Shown piece after piece: positions 5,200 to 13,298 of a stretch of 23,330 bases of DNA. Made by a program: the position numbers and the translations under genes. The stretch is taken from the NCBI GenBank assembly GCA_964492335.1, contig CAZBJX010000028.1, positions 1 through 23,330 of the forward strand, written 5' to 3'. The DNA is from JAFGCL01 sp964492335 (GTDB taxonomy: Bacteria > Chloroflexota > Dehalococcoidia > UBA2247 > RBG-13-53-26). The notes below the pieces were generated by a model, which worked only from the letters and a program-made list of their open reading frames with translations, did no database searches and was not told the DNA's origin. Each line of letters starts with the position of its first letter. Positions within the stretch are counted from its first letter, which is position 1.

Positions 5200-6343
5200 G
5201 CTGGTTGTGGGCCGTGGCGTAGCGCACCAGGTCCAGCACCCGGGAGGCCTCCTCCTTGCTGCCGAAGGTGATCCCCAGCCTCCCGTAGACGTACTCGAAG
5301 CCGGCCAGGCCCCCGAACTCCCCGGTGGTGATCACCCGGCCCCGGGGCGGCGGGGCCTCCAGGTCCAGGCCCAGCAGCTCGTAGTCGTAGATCTCGTAGT
5401 TGCGCCGGTCCTTCAGAGCGCCGTCAGCGTGGATGCCGGCCTCGTGGGCGAAGGCGTTCTCCCCTACGCCCGGCTGGTTGATGGGGATGGGCACGCCGAA
5501 GGCATAGGAGACGTAGCCGGCCAGCCTGGCCGACACCTGCAGGTCCAGCGGGTCGCCGATGCGGTACTCGTCCATCTCCCGGGCAAACATGATGGCCAGG
5601 ATGCAGCTCAGGAGGTCGGCCTGTCCGGCCCGCTCGCCCAGGCCGTTCACCGACGTATTGATGTAGGCGTCGACGCCGCCGTCCACGGCGCCCCGGGCCC
5701 CCGCCACGGAGTTGGCCACGGCCATGCCCAGGTCGTTGTGGCAGTGAAGCTCCAGCGGGACCTCCACCTGCTCGGCGATGACCCTGGCCCGGCGGTAGAT
5801 GGTGAACGGCGTCTCACAGCCCAGGGTGTCGCAGTACCGCAGGCGGTCGGCGCCCGCGTCCCGGGCGGCCTCGGCGAAGGTCACCAGGTAGGCCAGGTCG
5901 CTCCGCGAGGCATCCTCCGCGTTCACCCCGACGGTGGCCGCCCCCTGCTGCCGGGCATGGGCCACAGCGGCGGTCATCGCCCGGACCACCGCCTCCCGGT
6001 CCAGCCGGCCCCCGAACTTGTGGGAGATCATCTGGTCGGAGGTGGAGATGGAGACGTTGAGGTCCTTCACGCCGGCGGCCAGGGCCTCGGAGACGTCGGA
6101 GACAAGGGCCCGGCACCAGCCCTCGAGGACCAGGCCGCCGAAGGCCCCCGCCTCCCGCAGTTCCAGGTTGGCCGTGACGTAGTTGCGCTCGTTCTTGACG
6201 AAGGGGAAGGCGAACTCCGACTGGCTGATGCCCATCTGCCCCAGGTAGAAGTTGATCATGGTCTTCTGCAGCTTGGACAGGTTGATGCGGGAGGCCTGCA
6301 CGGTGTCCCGGTTGGTGACGTCGATGAAGTGAATCGCGGGCAT
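5120..6343 (-). CDS. Probable Re-citrate synthase (homocitrate/isopropylmalate synthase family)
   Basis: This 407-residue DRE-TIM (HMGL-like) protein condenses acetyl-CoA with a 2-oxo acid. Visible motifs are FIDVTNRDTVQ at 6-16 (D8 metal ligand, R12), GVNAEDASRSD at 139-149, CDTLG at 171-175, the metal-binding LHCHND with H200 and H202, NGLGERAGQ at 233-241, and AHEAGIHADG at 299-308. It lacks the C-terminal LeuA regulatory domain, so it is not a typical isopropylmalate synthase. The DVTNRD variant in place of DTTLRDGEQ, with the neighbouring SQSEFAFPFVKNERNY-like segment, resembles the Re-citrate synthases of Clostridium kluyveri and Dehalococcoides as I remember them. Homocitrate synthase (NifV/AksA-like) is the alternative. 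CGGAGAA precedes the ATG. The last 80 bp are duplicated at 4302-4381. Confidence 0.8.
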   Translation of the reverse strand: MPAIHFIDVTNRDTVQASRINLSKLQKTMINFYLGQMGISQSEFAFPFVKNERNYVTANLELREAGAFGGLVLEGWCRALVSDVSEALAAGVKDLNVSISTSDQMISHKFGGRLDREAVVRAMTAAVAHARQQGAATVGVNAEDASRSDLAYLVTFAEAARDAGADRLRYCDTLGCETPFTIYRRARVIAEQVEVPLELHCHNDLGMAVANSVAGARGAVDGGVDAYINTSVNGLGERAGQADLLSCILAIMFAREMDEYRIGDPLDLQVSARLAGYVSYAFGVPIPINQPGVGENAFAHEAGIHADGALKDRRNYEIYDYELLGLDLEAPPPRGRVITTGEFGGLAGFEYVYGRLGITFGSKEEASRVLDLVRYATAHNQLNLTDDELRFIARHPEPVRRILTTTP

Positions 6344-6381
6344 ATGGTTCTCCGCAGGCGGCCGAACAGCCGGCCTGACCC

Positions 6382-6411
6382 ATCATACTCAGCCGGGAGG
6401 AGCCCTGGCAA
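6382..6411 (-). promoter_or_regulatory. Promoter of the synthase gene
   Basis: On the minus strand TTGCCA (6406-6411) and TATGAT (6382-6387) are separated by 18 bp. The predicted start lies about 30 nt upstream of the ATG at 6343. Each box matches the consensus at 5 of 6 positions. Confidence 0.55.
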
Positions 6412-6548
6412 GGCGGCCGGCCCGCGACAGGTCCGGGGCAGGAGATGCCGCACCGGAGCGCACAGCCCCGGCCCTGCCTTCAGGAGTGGGGCCCGGCGCT
6501 GCGTGGCCGTGCCCGGTGCGGGGCGAGAGAGCACACGGGCGGGGCCGG

Positions 6549-6577
6549 TTGACTTCCGCCAGCCAGTCTCCTATGCT
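6549..6577 (+). promoter_or_regulatory. Promoter of the propeller surface-protein operon
   Basis: TTGACT (6549-6554) and TATGCT (6572-6577) have a 17-bp spacer. Transcription would start near 6584, giving an untranslated leader of about 80 nt that contains the 6604-6634 hairpin. Confidence 0.6.
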
Positions 6578-6603
6578 GATGTCGAAGGCGAGAATGGCAC
6601 CCG

Positions 6604-6634
6604 GGCAAGGCGGGCTGTCAACTCCCGCCTTGCC
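6604..6634 (+). promoter_or_regulatory. 11-bp perfect stem-loop in the 5' leader
   Basis: GGCAAGGCGGG (6604-6614) pairs perfectly with CCCGCCTTGCC (6624-6634) around a 9-nt loop. It lies between the predicted transcription start and the purine-rich ribosome binding region (about 6648-6660). It has no T-run, so it may stabilise the transcript or tune translation, or be a transcriptional operator. Its role is unknown. Confidence 0.55.
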
Positions 6635-6666
6635 GGAGGCACAGCGAAGGAAGAGGGGAAAAGGGC

Positions 6667-9393
6667 ATGGGAAGGCGCGAAGTCGCGTGCTCCGCTACCA
6701 GGTGGTCCATAACGCTGGCAGTGGTTGCCGTCCTGCTGCTGGCCTTTCTGCCCGCCCCGGCGGCCGCCGCCTGCCAGGGCCCGGCCGCCCCTGACCTGAC
6801 CGTCGCGGGAGCACCTGCCCCGGCAGGAGTGGCCTGGGAGGCGCAGAAGGCCCCGGCCGGCCTGAGGCCGGACTGCGACTACCTGGTCGGCGTCTGGGGG
6901 ATTACCTCTTCGAACGTATTCGCCGTCACAAGTTGCGGGGACCTCATCCGCTACGACGGCAGCCAGTGGGTCTCCGAGGGCCCCATACCCATGCACTCCC
7001 CGGACGGCGTGGAGCCGTACCTCCGCGATATCTGGGGCACTTCTTCCGACCTCTTCGTGCTGGGCAGCGTGAACTGGCACGAGCACTGCGTCTTCAGGCG
7101 CAGCGGAGGCCGCTGGACCCAGGAGACCATAGACGGCCATGACGGCTCCTACAGCGGCATCTGGGGCAGCTCTTCCCGGGACATATTCGCTGTGGGCGGG
7201 TGCGACATCGGCATCGTCAATCACTATGACGGCGCTTCCTGGAGCCCGGATTTCGACCCCGCTTTCTCCACGGGCTACCTCTGCGACGTCTGGGGCAGCT
7301 CCGGCAGCGACGTCTTCGCCGTGGGCTGGGGTGAGTCGTGGGACCCGTACACGGACTACTGGAAGTACTACGGCTCCATCCTGCACTACGACGGGGCAAC
7401 CTGGCGGGCCATGGCCGCCCCGGCGGACGCCGCCGGCCTCAACGCCGTCTGGGGCAACTCCGGCAGCGACGTCTTCGCCGTGGGCGAGTGGGGGACCATC
7501 CTGCACTACGACGGCATCGCCTGGGGCCGGATGGCCAGCGGAAGCACCAGCAGCCTCAACGCCGTCTGGGGCAGCTCCGGCAGCGACGTCTTCGCCGTGG
7601 GCGAGGGGGGCACCATCCTGCACTACGACGGCATCGCCTGGAGCCCGTGGGACAGCGGGACCACGAAGGCCCTCAAGGCGGTCTGGGGCAACGCGGCCGC
7701 CGGCTTCTTCGCCGTGGGCGAGGGGGGCACCATCCTGTACTACTACGACATGCCCGAGCGGCCGGTCAACATCTCGCCAGCCAACGGCGCCGCGGGGGTC
7801 AGCCTGACGCCAATCCTCGAGGCCTCGCCCTACTATGACGCTGATGACGATCCGCACGTCGCCTCCCGGTGGCAGGTGAGGGCCAGCTCCGGCAGCTACG
7901 ACAACCCTGTCTGGGACAGCGGCAGCATCATCCCGCCCGCCACCACCATCGCAGTCCCCCCCGGCAGGCTCAGCGGCGGCACCGTCTACTTCTGGAGAGT
8001 GGGCTACCAGCAGGCCGGCGGGCGCTGGTCCAGCTACTCCAGGGAGACGTCCTTCACCACGGCCGCTTCCGTGCGCCCGAGGCAGCCGGTCAACATCTCG
8101 CCGGCCGGTGCGGCCATCGACGTGAACCTCACCCCAACGCTGAAGTCCTCCCCCTTCGCCGATCCCGACGGCGACAGCCACACCGCCTCGCAGTGGCAGG
8201 TCACGGCCACCGCGGGCAGCTATGCCGGGGCACTGTTCGACAGCGACACCGACCCGGTGGACCTGACGCAGATCACCCTGCCGCCGGGGACGTTGAGCTC
8301 CTCCGCCACGTACCACTGGCGCGTCAGGCATCTGGACAGCAGCAACGCCTGGTCCGAATGGTCCACTGAGACCAGCTTCACCACCCTGGCAGGAGCCACG
8401 GTGCCGCCCGCCGTCCTGACAGCCGGGGCCAGCAATGTCCGCCCGGACTCCGCACGGCTCAACGGTGAGCTGCTGTCGCTGGGGACCGCATCCGAAGTCA
8501 GGGTTTCCTTCCAGTGGGGCACCGCCCCGCTGTCGTATACGCAGACAACCGCACCCCGGGTGAGGGACTCCGCGGGCGCGTTCTTCTTCGACGTGGAGGG
8601 CCTGGCTGCCGGCACGACCATCTACTACCGCGCCCGGGCCGTGGGTGACGGCACCGTGTTCGGCAGCGAGTTGAGCCTGGCAACCGGGGCCGCGCATCCC
8701 TCTGCCCCGACCGTTGCCACCGGCGATGCCGACGATATGGCCGCCGGCTCCGCCCGGCTCAATGGGGACCTGACCTCGATGGGCACGGCGCGGAGCGTAA
8801 CGGTGTCCTTCCTGTGGGGATTCGTGCGGGGAGGCCCCTACCCCAACGAGACGGCCCCCGCCATCCGGGGGGAAGCCGGGCCTTTCAGCGTCAGCCTGAG
8901 CGGGCTGGCTTCAGGGGTCACCTTCTACTACCAGGCCAGGGCCGTGGGTGACGGCACCAGCTATGGCGTTGAGAAGAGCTTCACAATCCCGGGGAGAGAG
9001 CCGGCCATCGCCGCCCTGGCTGCCGACAGCGGCCGGCCGGGCGACCGCCTCACGGTGTCGATCACCGGGCTCAACCTGGAGGGCGCCACTGGTGTTGACT
9101 TTGGGGCCGGCATTTCGGTCAGCGGCTTCACCGTGGTCGGCGACGGCGAGATCACGGCCCGGATCGCTATCGACGAAGGCGCGGGGCCGGGAGCCAGGGA
9201 TGTCACGGTTACCACGCCACGGGGAACTGCCACGGCCCGCGGCGCCTTCCGGGTAGACGGCGCCGGCGCCGGGGTCCACCTGTGGGTCTACCTGGTGGCG
9301 GGACTCGGGGGGCTGGTGGGGCTGGGCATACTGACGTCCCTCGCAATATGGATAGTGCGGCGCCGGCCCCGCGCCTCTGCGGGGGCCGGCTAG
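6667..9393 (+). CDS. Secreted, membrane-anchored seven-repeat beta-propeller protein with FN3-like and IPT domains
   Basis: This 908-residue protein starts with a Sec signal peptide (about 1-35; hydrophobic core WSITLAVVAVLLLAFLPAP, cleavage near AAA). Residues 70-360 contain seven repeats of the form VWG-S-SGSDVFAVG-x-GGTILHYDG-x-x-W, enough for a seven-bladed propeller. Two related Ig/FN3-like domains (about 362-470 and 475-575) each open with PVNISPA. Two further FN3-like domains (580-675 and 678-775) carry SARLNG and VSFxWG. An IPT/TIG domain (about 778-865) follows, then a transmembrane helix (about 872-895) and the basic tail RRRPRASAGAG. The bulk should be extracellular with a cytosolic C-terminus. 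No enzyme motif is seen; adhesion or polymer binding is a guess. The C-terminal half is paralogous to the next gene, 34 bp downstream and probably cotranscribed. Confidence 0.85.
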   Translation: MGRREVACSATRWSITLAVVAVLLLAFLPAPAAAACQGPAAPDLTVAGAPAPAGVAWEAQKAPAGLRPDCDYLVGVWGITSSNVFAVTSCGDLIRYDGSQWVSEGPIPMHSPDGVEPYLRDIWGTSSDLFVLGSVNWHEHCVFRRSGGRWTQETIDGHDGSYSGIWGSSSRDIFAVGGCDIGIVNHYDGASWSPDFDPAFSTGYLCDVWGSSGSDVFAVGWGESWDPYTDYWKYYGSILHYDGATWRAMAAPADAAGLNAVWGNSGSDVFAVGEWGTILHYDGIAWGRMASGSTSSLNAVWGSSGSDVFAVGEGGTILHYDGIAWSPWDSGTTKALKAVWGNAAAGFFAVGEGGTILYYYDMPERPVNISPANGAAGVSLTPILEASPYYDADDDPHVASRWQVRASSGSYDNPVWDSGSIIPPATTIAVPPGRLSGGTVYFWRVGYQQAGGRWSSYSRETSFTTAASVRPRQPVNISPAGAAIDVNLTPTLKSSPFADPDGDSHTASQWQVTATAGSYAGALFDSDTDPVDLTQITLPPGTLSSSATYHWRVRHLDSSNAWSEWSTETSFTTLAGATVPPAVLTAGASNVRPDSARLNGELLSLGTASEVRVSFQWGTAPLSYTQTTAPRVRDSAGAFFFDVEGLAAGTTIYYRARAVGDGTVFGSELSLATGAAHPSAPTVATGDADDMAAGSARLNGDLTSMGTARSVTVSFLWGFVRGGPYPNETAPAIRGEAGPFSVSLSGLASGVTFYYQARAVGDGTSYGVEKSFTIPGREPAIAALAADSGRPGDRLTVSITGLNLEGATGVDFGAGISVSGFTVVGDGEITARIAIDEGAGPGARDVTVTTPRGTATARGAFRVDGAGAGVHLWVYLVAGLGGLVGLGILTSLAIWIVRRRPRASAGAG
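7441..7757 (+). repeat. 117-bp tandem repeats encoding propeller blades
   Basis: Nearly identical units begin at 7441, 7558 and 7675, each 117 bp (39 codons), with a partly degenerate earlier unit around 7290. The block TCCGGCAGCGACGTCTTCGC recurs unchanged in several units. The near-identity suggests recent unit duplication or gene conversion. Confidence 0.85.
9362..9390 (+). terminator. GC hairpin overlapping the end of the propeller gene
   Basis: GCCGGCCCCGC (9362-9372) pairs with GCGGGGGCCGGC (9379-9390), leaving one G unpaired, directly before the TAG stop at 9391. No T-run follows and the next gene starts 35 bp on. It may attenuate or protect the 3' end rather than end transcription. 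Confidence 0.35.
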
Positions 9394-9427
9394 CGAGATT
9401 GGCCGAAGCAGATCGGAGCACGGACTG

Positions 9428-12400
9428 ATGCACCTGGCCCGGTTTGGCGCCTGCCGCCAGTTCATCTCTGCCGCGTGGACAGGGACCTCTCCTCGGCGGG
9501 GGAAGATAGCCCTGTCCGGCAGGCTCGGCATCGCCCTGGCATGCCTGATGCTGCTGCCGCTCGCCCCCGGCCAGGGGCTGGCAGCCGGGCACCGGCAGGG
9601 GACCATCAGCGTGCCGTTGCCCGCACCGGACGCGGCAATTCACCAGGAAGGCGAAGGGCCCTGCCTGTTCACCGGCAACAGCCTCCACTATCTCGGCAGG
9701 ACAGGAGAGCCCTCCTTGCCGTGCCAGTCCGTGACCGTACTGCTGCCCCCTGATGCCGAGCCGGGCACGGTGACGGCAACGATGACCGGCGCCCGGTTCG
9801 ACGCGGTCCCCGGCCAGTACCACATCCCGCCCGTTCAGCCGCCGGTGGCCGGGGACGCAGGGCCGGCAGCGGCCGCCGCGCCCCCGGGCGGAGGGGCCGC
9901 CGAGGAGCGGGACGCCGGGGTGTACGCCGCGGATGCCCTCTTCCCGGCGGAGGTGGTGGTGAAGGTGGACGTCCAGGTGATGGGCCGGTGGAAGATGGCG
10001 CAGGTCTTCTATGCCCCGTTCGTCTACAACCCCGTCAGGGGGCAGGTCTGCCGCGTGTCCGGGGATACCCTTCTGGTCACCTTCCAGAGGACCTCCCTCC
10101 GGGGCAACTCCGGGGACTTCGACGGCGCCGGGTCCGAGGCGGTCCGGAAGATGGCTGTCAACTTCGCCGATATGGCTGGTGAATACGGCCATGGCGCGCT
10201 GTCCCCCAACGCCATGGGCTACGTGATAATCACCACCGAGGCCATAAGGTCCGCCTCGGCCAGCCTGGCGGACTTCGCCCTCAGCAAGGAGGGCCGCGGC
10301 TTCACGGCCCAGGTGATCACGGAGGAAGCGTGGGGAGGCGGTGTGGGCAACGTTGCGGCCGACCGCATCCGGTCCTGGCTGCAGGCCAACTACGCCGGCA
10401 TGGCCATCAAGTACGTCCTGCTGATAGGCGACCCCCATCCTTCCGAGGGCAGTGTGCCCATGAAGATATGCTATCCGCGCAACCCCTCCGACGGCTATCC
10501 GGATGCCGCCTGCCCCACGGACTTCTACTATGCCGAGCTGACCTCCGACTGGAACACGGACAGAGACGGCAAGTACGGGGAGTATGCCGACGATTTCCGG
10601 GGCAAACCGCCCCGGGCCGCCGAAGTGGCCGTGGGGCGCATTCCGTACTACGGCAGTATCGATGACCTGGACCGCATCCTGGTGAAGATGATGAGCTATG
10701 AGAACGCGCCATCGGGCACCACGGCCTGGCGCAAGAAGGCCCTGCTGCCAATGGAGCCCAGCGATCAATACACGCCGGGCTACCACCTGGCGGAGGAAAT
10801 CAAGCAGGACGTCCTGGTGCCCGGCGGTTGGTCCTGTCACCGGGTCTACGAGTCCGCCTACGGGCTGCTCCCCCCGCCGGAGACGGTGCCCTGCACGGTT
10901 GAGGGCGTGGTGCGCGCCTGGACGGGCTCCCGTTTCGGCGCCATCTTCTGGTGGACGCACGGATGGGCAGAGGGAGCAGCGGATATCATGGAGGTCAGCC
11001 GCGTGGGGGCACTGGACGACGAGCACCCGGGATTCACCTTCCAGTGCTCATGCAGCAACGCAGAGCCCGAGGACAGCGCCAACCTGGCCTACTCCCTGCT
11101 CAAGAACGGCTGCATCGCCACCGTCGGCGCCACGCGGGTCAGCTGGTACTGGCCCGGGCAGACCCTGTTCGCAGGGTCAGCCGCCAATTCGGGCATGACC
11201 CTGGAGTACTCCAGGAGGCTGGTCGCCGATGAGATGTACGCCGGTGACGCGCTGAACGACCTCAGGCTTCAAGTAGCCCCGGGCTGTGAGGAGACGTGGA
11301 TGAACTACCTCACCTTCAATCTCTATGGTTGTCCGGCCATCGGCGTAGCGACCAGGGCCGGCGAGCAGCTGCCCCCGAGCGTCACCACCCAGCTGGCTTC
11401 GAACATCGGCGACAGGCAGGCAGTGTTGAATGGGGCGCTGGTCTCCCCGGGAGCGGCCTCCGGGTGCCAGGTCTACTTCGAGTGGGGGCTGACGGAGCAC
11501 TATGGCAGCTCCACGCTGGCGCAGGCCATGGGCAGTGCCGGCCCGTTCGCTGACACCATCTCGGGGCTCGAGCCCGGGACCACCTACAACTTCCGGGCCT
11601 GCGCGTCGACCGCGCGGGGTACATTCCGCGGAGGCAACGTGATGTTCACCACGGCCGTCGTTCCTCCTTCCGTGACTACCGTCAGGGCCAGCGACGTGAC
11701 CGTCAACTCCGCCATCCTGAACGGGAAGCTGACCGGGCTGGGGGGCGCGTCGTCGGTCCAGGTGTGCTTCGAGTGGGGGACCAGCAAGGCCTACGGCAGC
11801 GGGGCGACCCCCCTGATGACGGCTACGGGCCCCTTCAGCGTCAAGCTGATCGGGCTGAAGGCCAACACCACCTACCACTTCAGGGCCATCGCCGAGGGCA
11901 GCGCCCGCGCCCTCGGAAACGACATTGCCTTCACCACCCTGCCCATCGTGCCGCCGACCGTGGTCACCAGCGCCGCCACAGACGTCGGCGCCCTGTCGGG
12001 GCGCCTGAACGCCGACCTGCAGTCGCTGGGTACGGCGGACATGGTGACGGCCTGTTTCGTCTGGGGGACCACTCCGGGTGGGCCGTATACCAACGAAACG
12101 ACGGGGTATCCCATGACCCACAGCGGCGCCTTCACCTTCAACCTGACCGGCCTCACCGAGGGGACCACCTGCTACTTCAAGCCTAGGGTGGTTACCGACG
12201 CCGGCGTCGTGCACGGCGCCACCGAGATGAGCTTCACCACCAAAGCGGCGCCCCTGGTGACCACGGGCTACGCCACCGGCGTGGCCGACAGGTCCGCCAC
12301 CCTGAATGGCTCGCTGAATTCGCTGGGCACCGCCGGCACCGTGATGGTGTCCTTCGAATGGGGCACTTCGCCCGGCTACGGCGCCGAAACCACCCCGCAG

Positions 12401-13234
12401 CCGTTCTCGGAGACCGTCAGCTTCAGCGCCGGTCTGGCCGGCCTCGAAGTCGATACCGCGTATCACTTCCGGGCGAAGGTGGTCGGGGACAGCACGGCCT
12501 ACGGGAACGACATGACCTTCACCACGTTCTTCAAGCCCGCCATCGCCCCCGCAGTCGACACCCTGGAGGCCGGGCCGGTAGCCGCCGACTCCGCCCGCCT
12601 CAACGGCGAGCTGACCTCCCTGGGCACGGCGGGCAGCGTCACGGTCTCCTTCGTCTGGGGCACAGCCCGGGGAGGACCGTACCTCAATGAGGTTGCCAGG
12701 GCGCTGGAGACCAGCACCGGCCCGTTCCACTTCGACCTGGGCGGCCTGGCCTCGGGCACCACCTTCTACTACCAGGCGCGGGCTGTGGGAGACGGCACCG
12801 GCTACGGCGCGGAGCAGAGCTTCACCACCGGCGCCCCCGCGGGAGGCATGCCGGCCATCGCAGGGCTGGTGGCCAACAACGGGCGCCCGGGGGACGACCT
12901 CACCGTGACCCTCTCCGGGGCCCACCTGGGCGGGGCCACTGCCATCAGCTTCGGGGCCGGGATCACCATCAACGAGTTCAGGGTGGTAAGCGCCACGGAG
13001 ATAACGGTGAAGCTGTCTATCACCGGCGGAGCAGAAGCTGGCAAGAGGGACGTCACGGTAGCCACGCCGGCGGGGACCGCCACCCGCCCGGGAGCCTTCA
13101 CCGTGAACGAGGCCGGGGGTGCGGTACACCTGTGGCTCTACCTGGCGGCCGTGGCCGGCGCAGTGGCGGGGCTGGGGCTGCTGGCAACCATCGCCGTGCG
13201 GCTCACGCGGCGGCGGGCGGGGCACGTGCTCTGA
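9428..13234 (+). CDS. Gingipain-type (C25) cysteine peptidase with five FN3-like domains, IPT domain and membrane anchor
   Basis: This 1268-residue protein has a long N-terminus with the hydrophobic signal core at about 32-47 (IALACLMLLPLAPG). A propeptide-like region follows, then a C25 peptidase domain from about 260 to 645. Matching features include GYVIITTEAI, YVLLIGDP, PTDFYYAELTSDWNTD and EVAVGRIPYY. The catalytic His is H511 in WWTHGWAEG. The nucleophile is most likely C542 in QCSCSNAEPED (C540 is the alternative). The His-Cys spacing of 31 is close to that of gingipains. Five FN3-like domains begin near 649, 747, 840, 940 and 1038, followed by an IPT/TIG domain (1140-1226), a transmembrane helix (1232-1254) and an RLTRRRAGHVL tail. 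It should be a surface protease exposed outside the cell. CGGAG lies about 10 nt before the ATG. The signal peptide starts rather late, so a downstream start is possible. Confidence 0.85.
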   Translation: MHLARFGACRQFISAAWTGTSPRRGKIALSGRLGIALACLMLLPLAPGQGLAAGHRQGTISVPLPAPDAAIHQEGEGPCLFTGNSLHYLGRTGEPSLPCQSVTVLLPPDAEPGTVTATMTGARFDAVPGQYHIPPVQPPVAGDAGPAAAAAPPGGGAAEERDAGVYAADALFPAEVVVKVDVQVMGRWKMAQVFYAPFVYNPVRGQVCRVSGDTLLVTFQRTSLRGNSGDFDGAGSEAVRKMAVNFADMAGEYGHGALSPNAMGYVIITTEAIRSASASLADFALSKEGRGFTAQVITEEAWGGGVGNVAADRIRSWLQANYAGMAIKYVLLIGDPHPSEGSVPMKICYPRNPSDGYPDAACPTDFYYAELTSDWNTDRDGKYGEYADDFRGKPPRAAEVAVGRIPYYGSIDDLDRILVKMMSYENAPSGTTAWRKKALLPMEPSDQYTPGYHLAEEIKQDVLVPGGWSCHRVYESAYGLLPPPETVPCTVEGVVRAWTGSRFGAIFWWTHGWAEGAADIMEVSRVGALDDEHPGFTFQCSCSNAEPEDSANLAYSLLKNGCIATVGATRVSWYWPGQTLFAGSAANSGMTLEYSRRLVADEMYAGDALNDLRLQVAPGCEETWMNYLTFNLYGCPAIGVATRAGEQLPPSVTTQLASNIGDRQAVLNGALVSPGAASGCQVYFEWGLTEHYGSSTLAQAMGSAGPFADTISGLEPGTTYNFRACASTARGTFRGGNVMFTTAVVPPSVTTVRASDVTVNSAILNGKLTGLGGASSVQVCFEWGTSKAYGSGATPLMTATGPFSVKLIGLKANTTYHFRAIAEGSARALGNDIAFTTLPIVPPTVVTSAATDVGALSGRLNADLQSLGTADMVTACFVWGTTPGGPYTNETTGYPMTHSGAFTFNLTGLTEGTTCYFKPRVVTDAGVVHGATEMSFTTKAAPLVTTGYATGVADRSATLNGSLNSLGTAGTVMVSFEWGTSPGYGAETTPQPFSETVSFSAGLAGLEVDTAYHFRAKVVGDSTAYGNDMTFTTFFKPAIAPAVDTLEAGPVAADSARLNGELTSLGTAGSVTVSFVWGTARGGPYLNEVARALETSTGPFHFDLGGLASGTTFYYQARAVGDGTGYGAEQSFTTGAPAGGMPAIAGLVANNGRPGDDLTVTLSGAHLGGATAISFGAGITINEFRVVSATEITVKLSITGGAEAGKRDVTVATPAGTATRPGAFTVNEAGGAVHLWLYLAAVAGAVAGLGLLATIAVRLTRRRAGHVL

Positions 13235-13260
13235 GCTCCCCACCCCCGGGCCGCGGCGCC

Positions 13261-13289
13261 TTGACAGCCGCCCCCCGCCCTCTTAGCAT
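13261..13289 (+). promoter_or_regulatory. Promoter for a probably leaderless surface-protein mRNA
   Basis: A perfect TTGACA (13261-13266) is followed after 17 bp by TAGCAT (13284-13289). Transcription is predicted to begin at about 13296, only a few bases before the ATG at 13299, and no ribosome binding site is present. The transcript is therefore likely leaderless. Confidence 0.6.
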
Positions 13290-13298
13290 GGTCACGGC

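Larger units (their letters stand above)
6344..6666. other. Divergent intergenic region (323 bp)
   Basis: This gap between the minus-strand synthase and the plus-strand surface gene holds a promoter for each direction (6382-6411 minus, 6549-6577 plus) and an 11-bp hairpin in the plus-strand leader (6604-6634). The GC-rich middle (about 6412-6540) shows no convincing gene or binding site. Confidence 0.6.

Noticed and set aside
5096..6712. Plus-strand open frame opposite the synthase gene
   Set aside because: A shadow frame; its first residues simply repeat a translation that also occurs in the left 145-bp repeat.
6571..8697. Long minus-strand open frame antisense to the propeller gene
   Set aside because: It is a GC-skew shadow: low-complexity Gly/Arg/Val/Ala sequence with no domain, opposite a gene with signal peptide, repeats and anchor.
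9209..13243. Two long minus-strand open frames antisense to the C25 peptidase gene
   Set aside because: Composition is typical of antisense frames in high-GC DNA, there is no ribosome site or motif, and the plus strand has clear protein domains.
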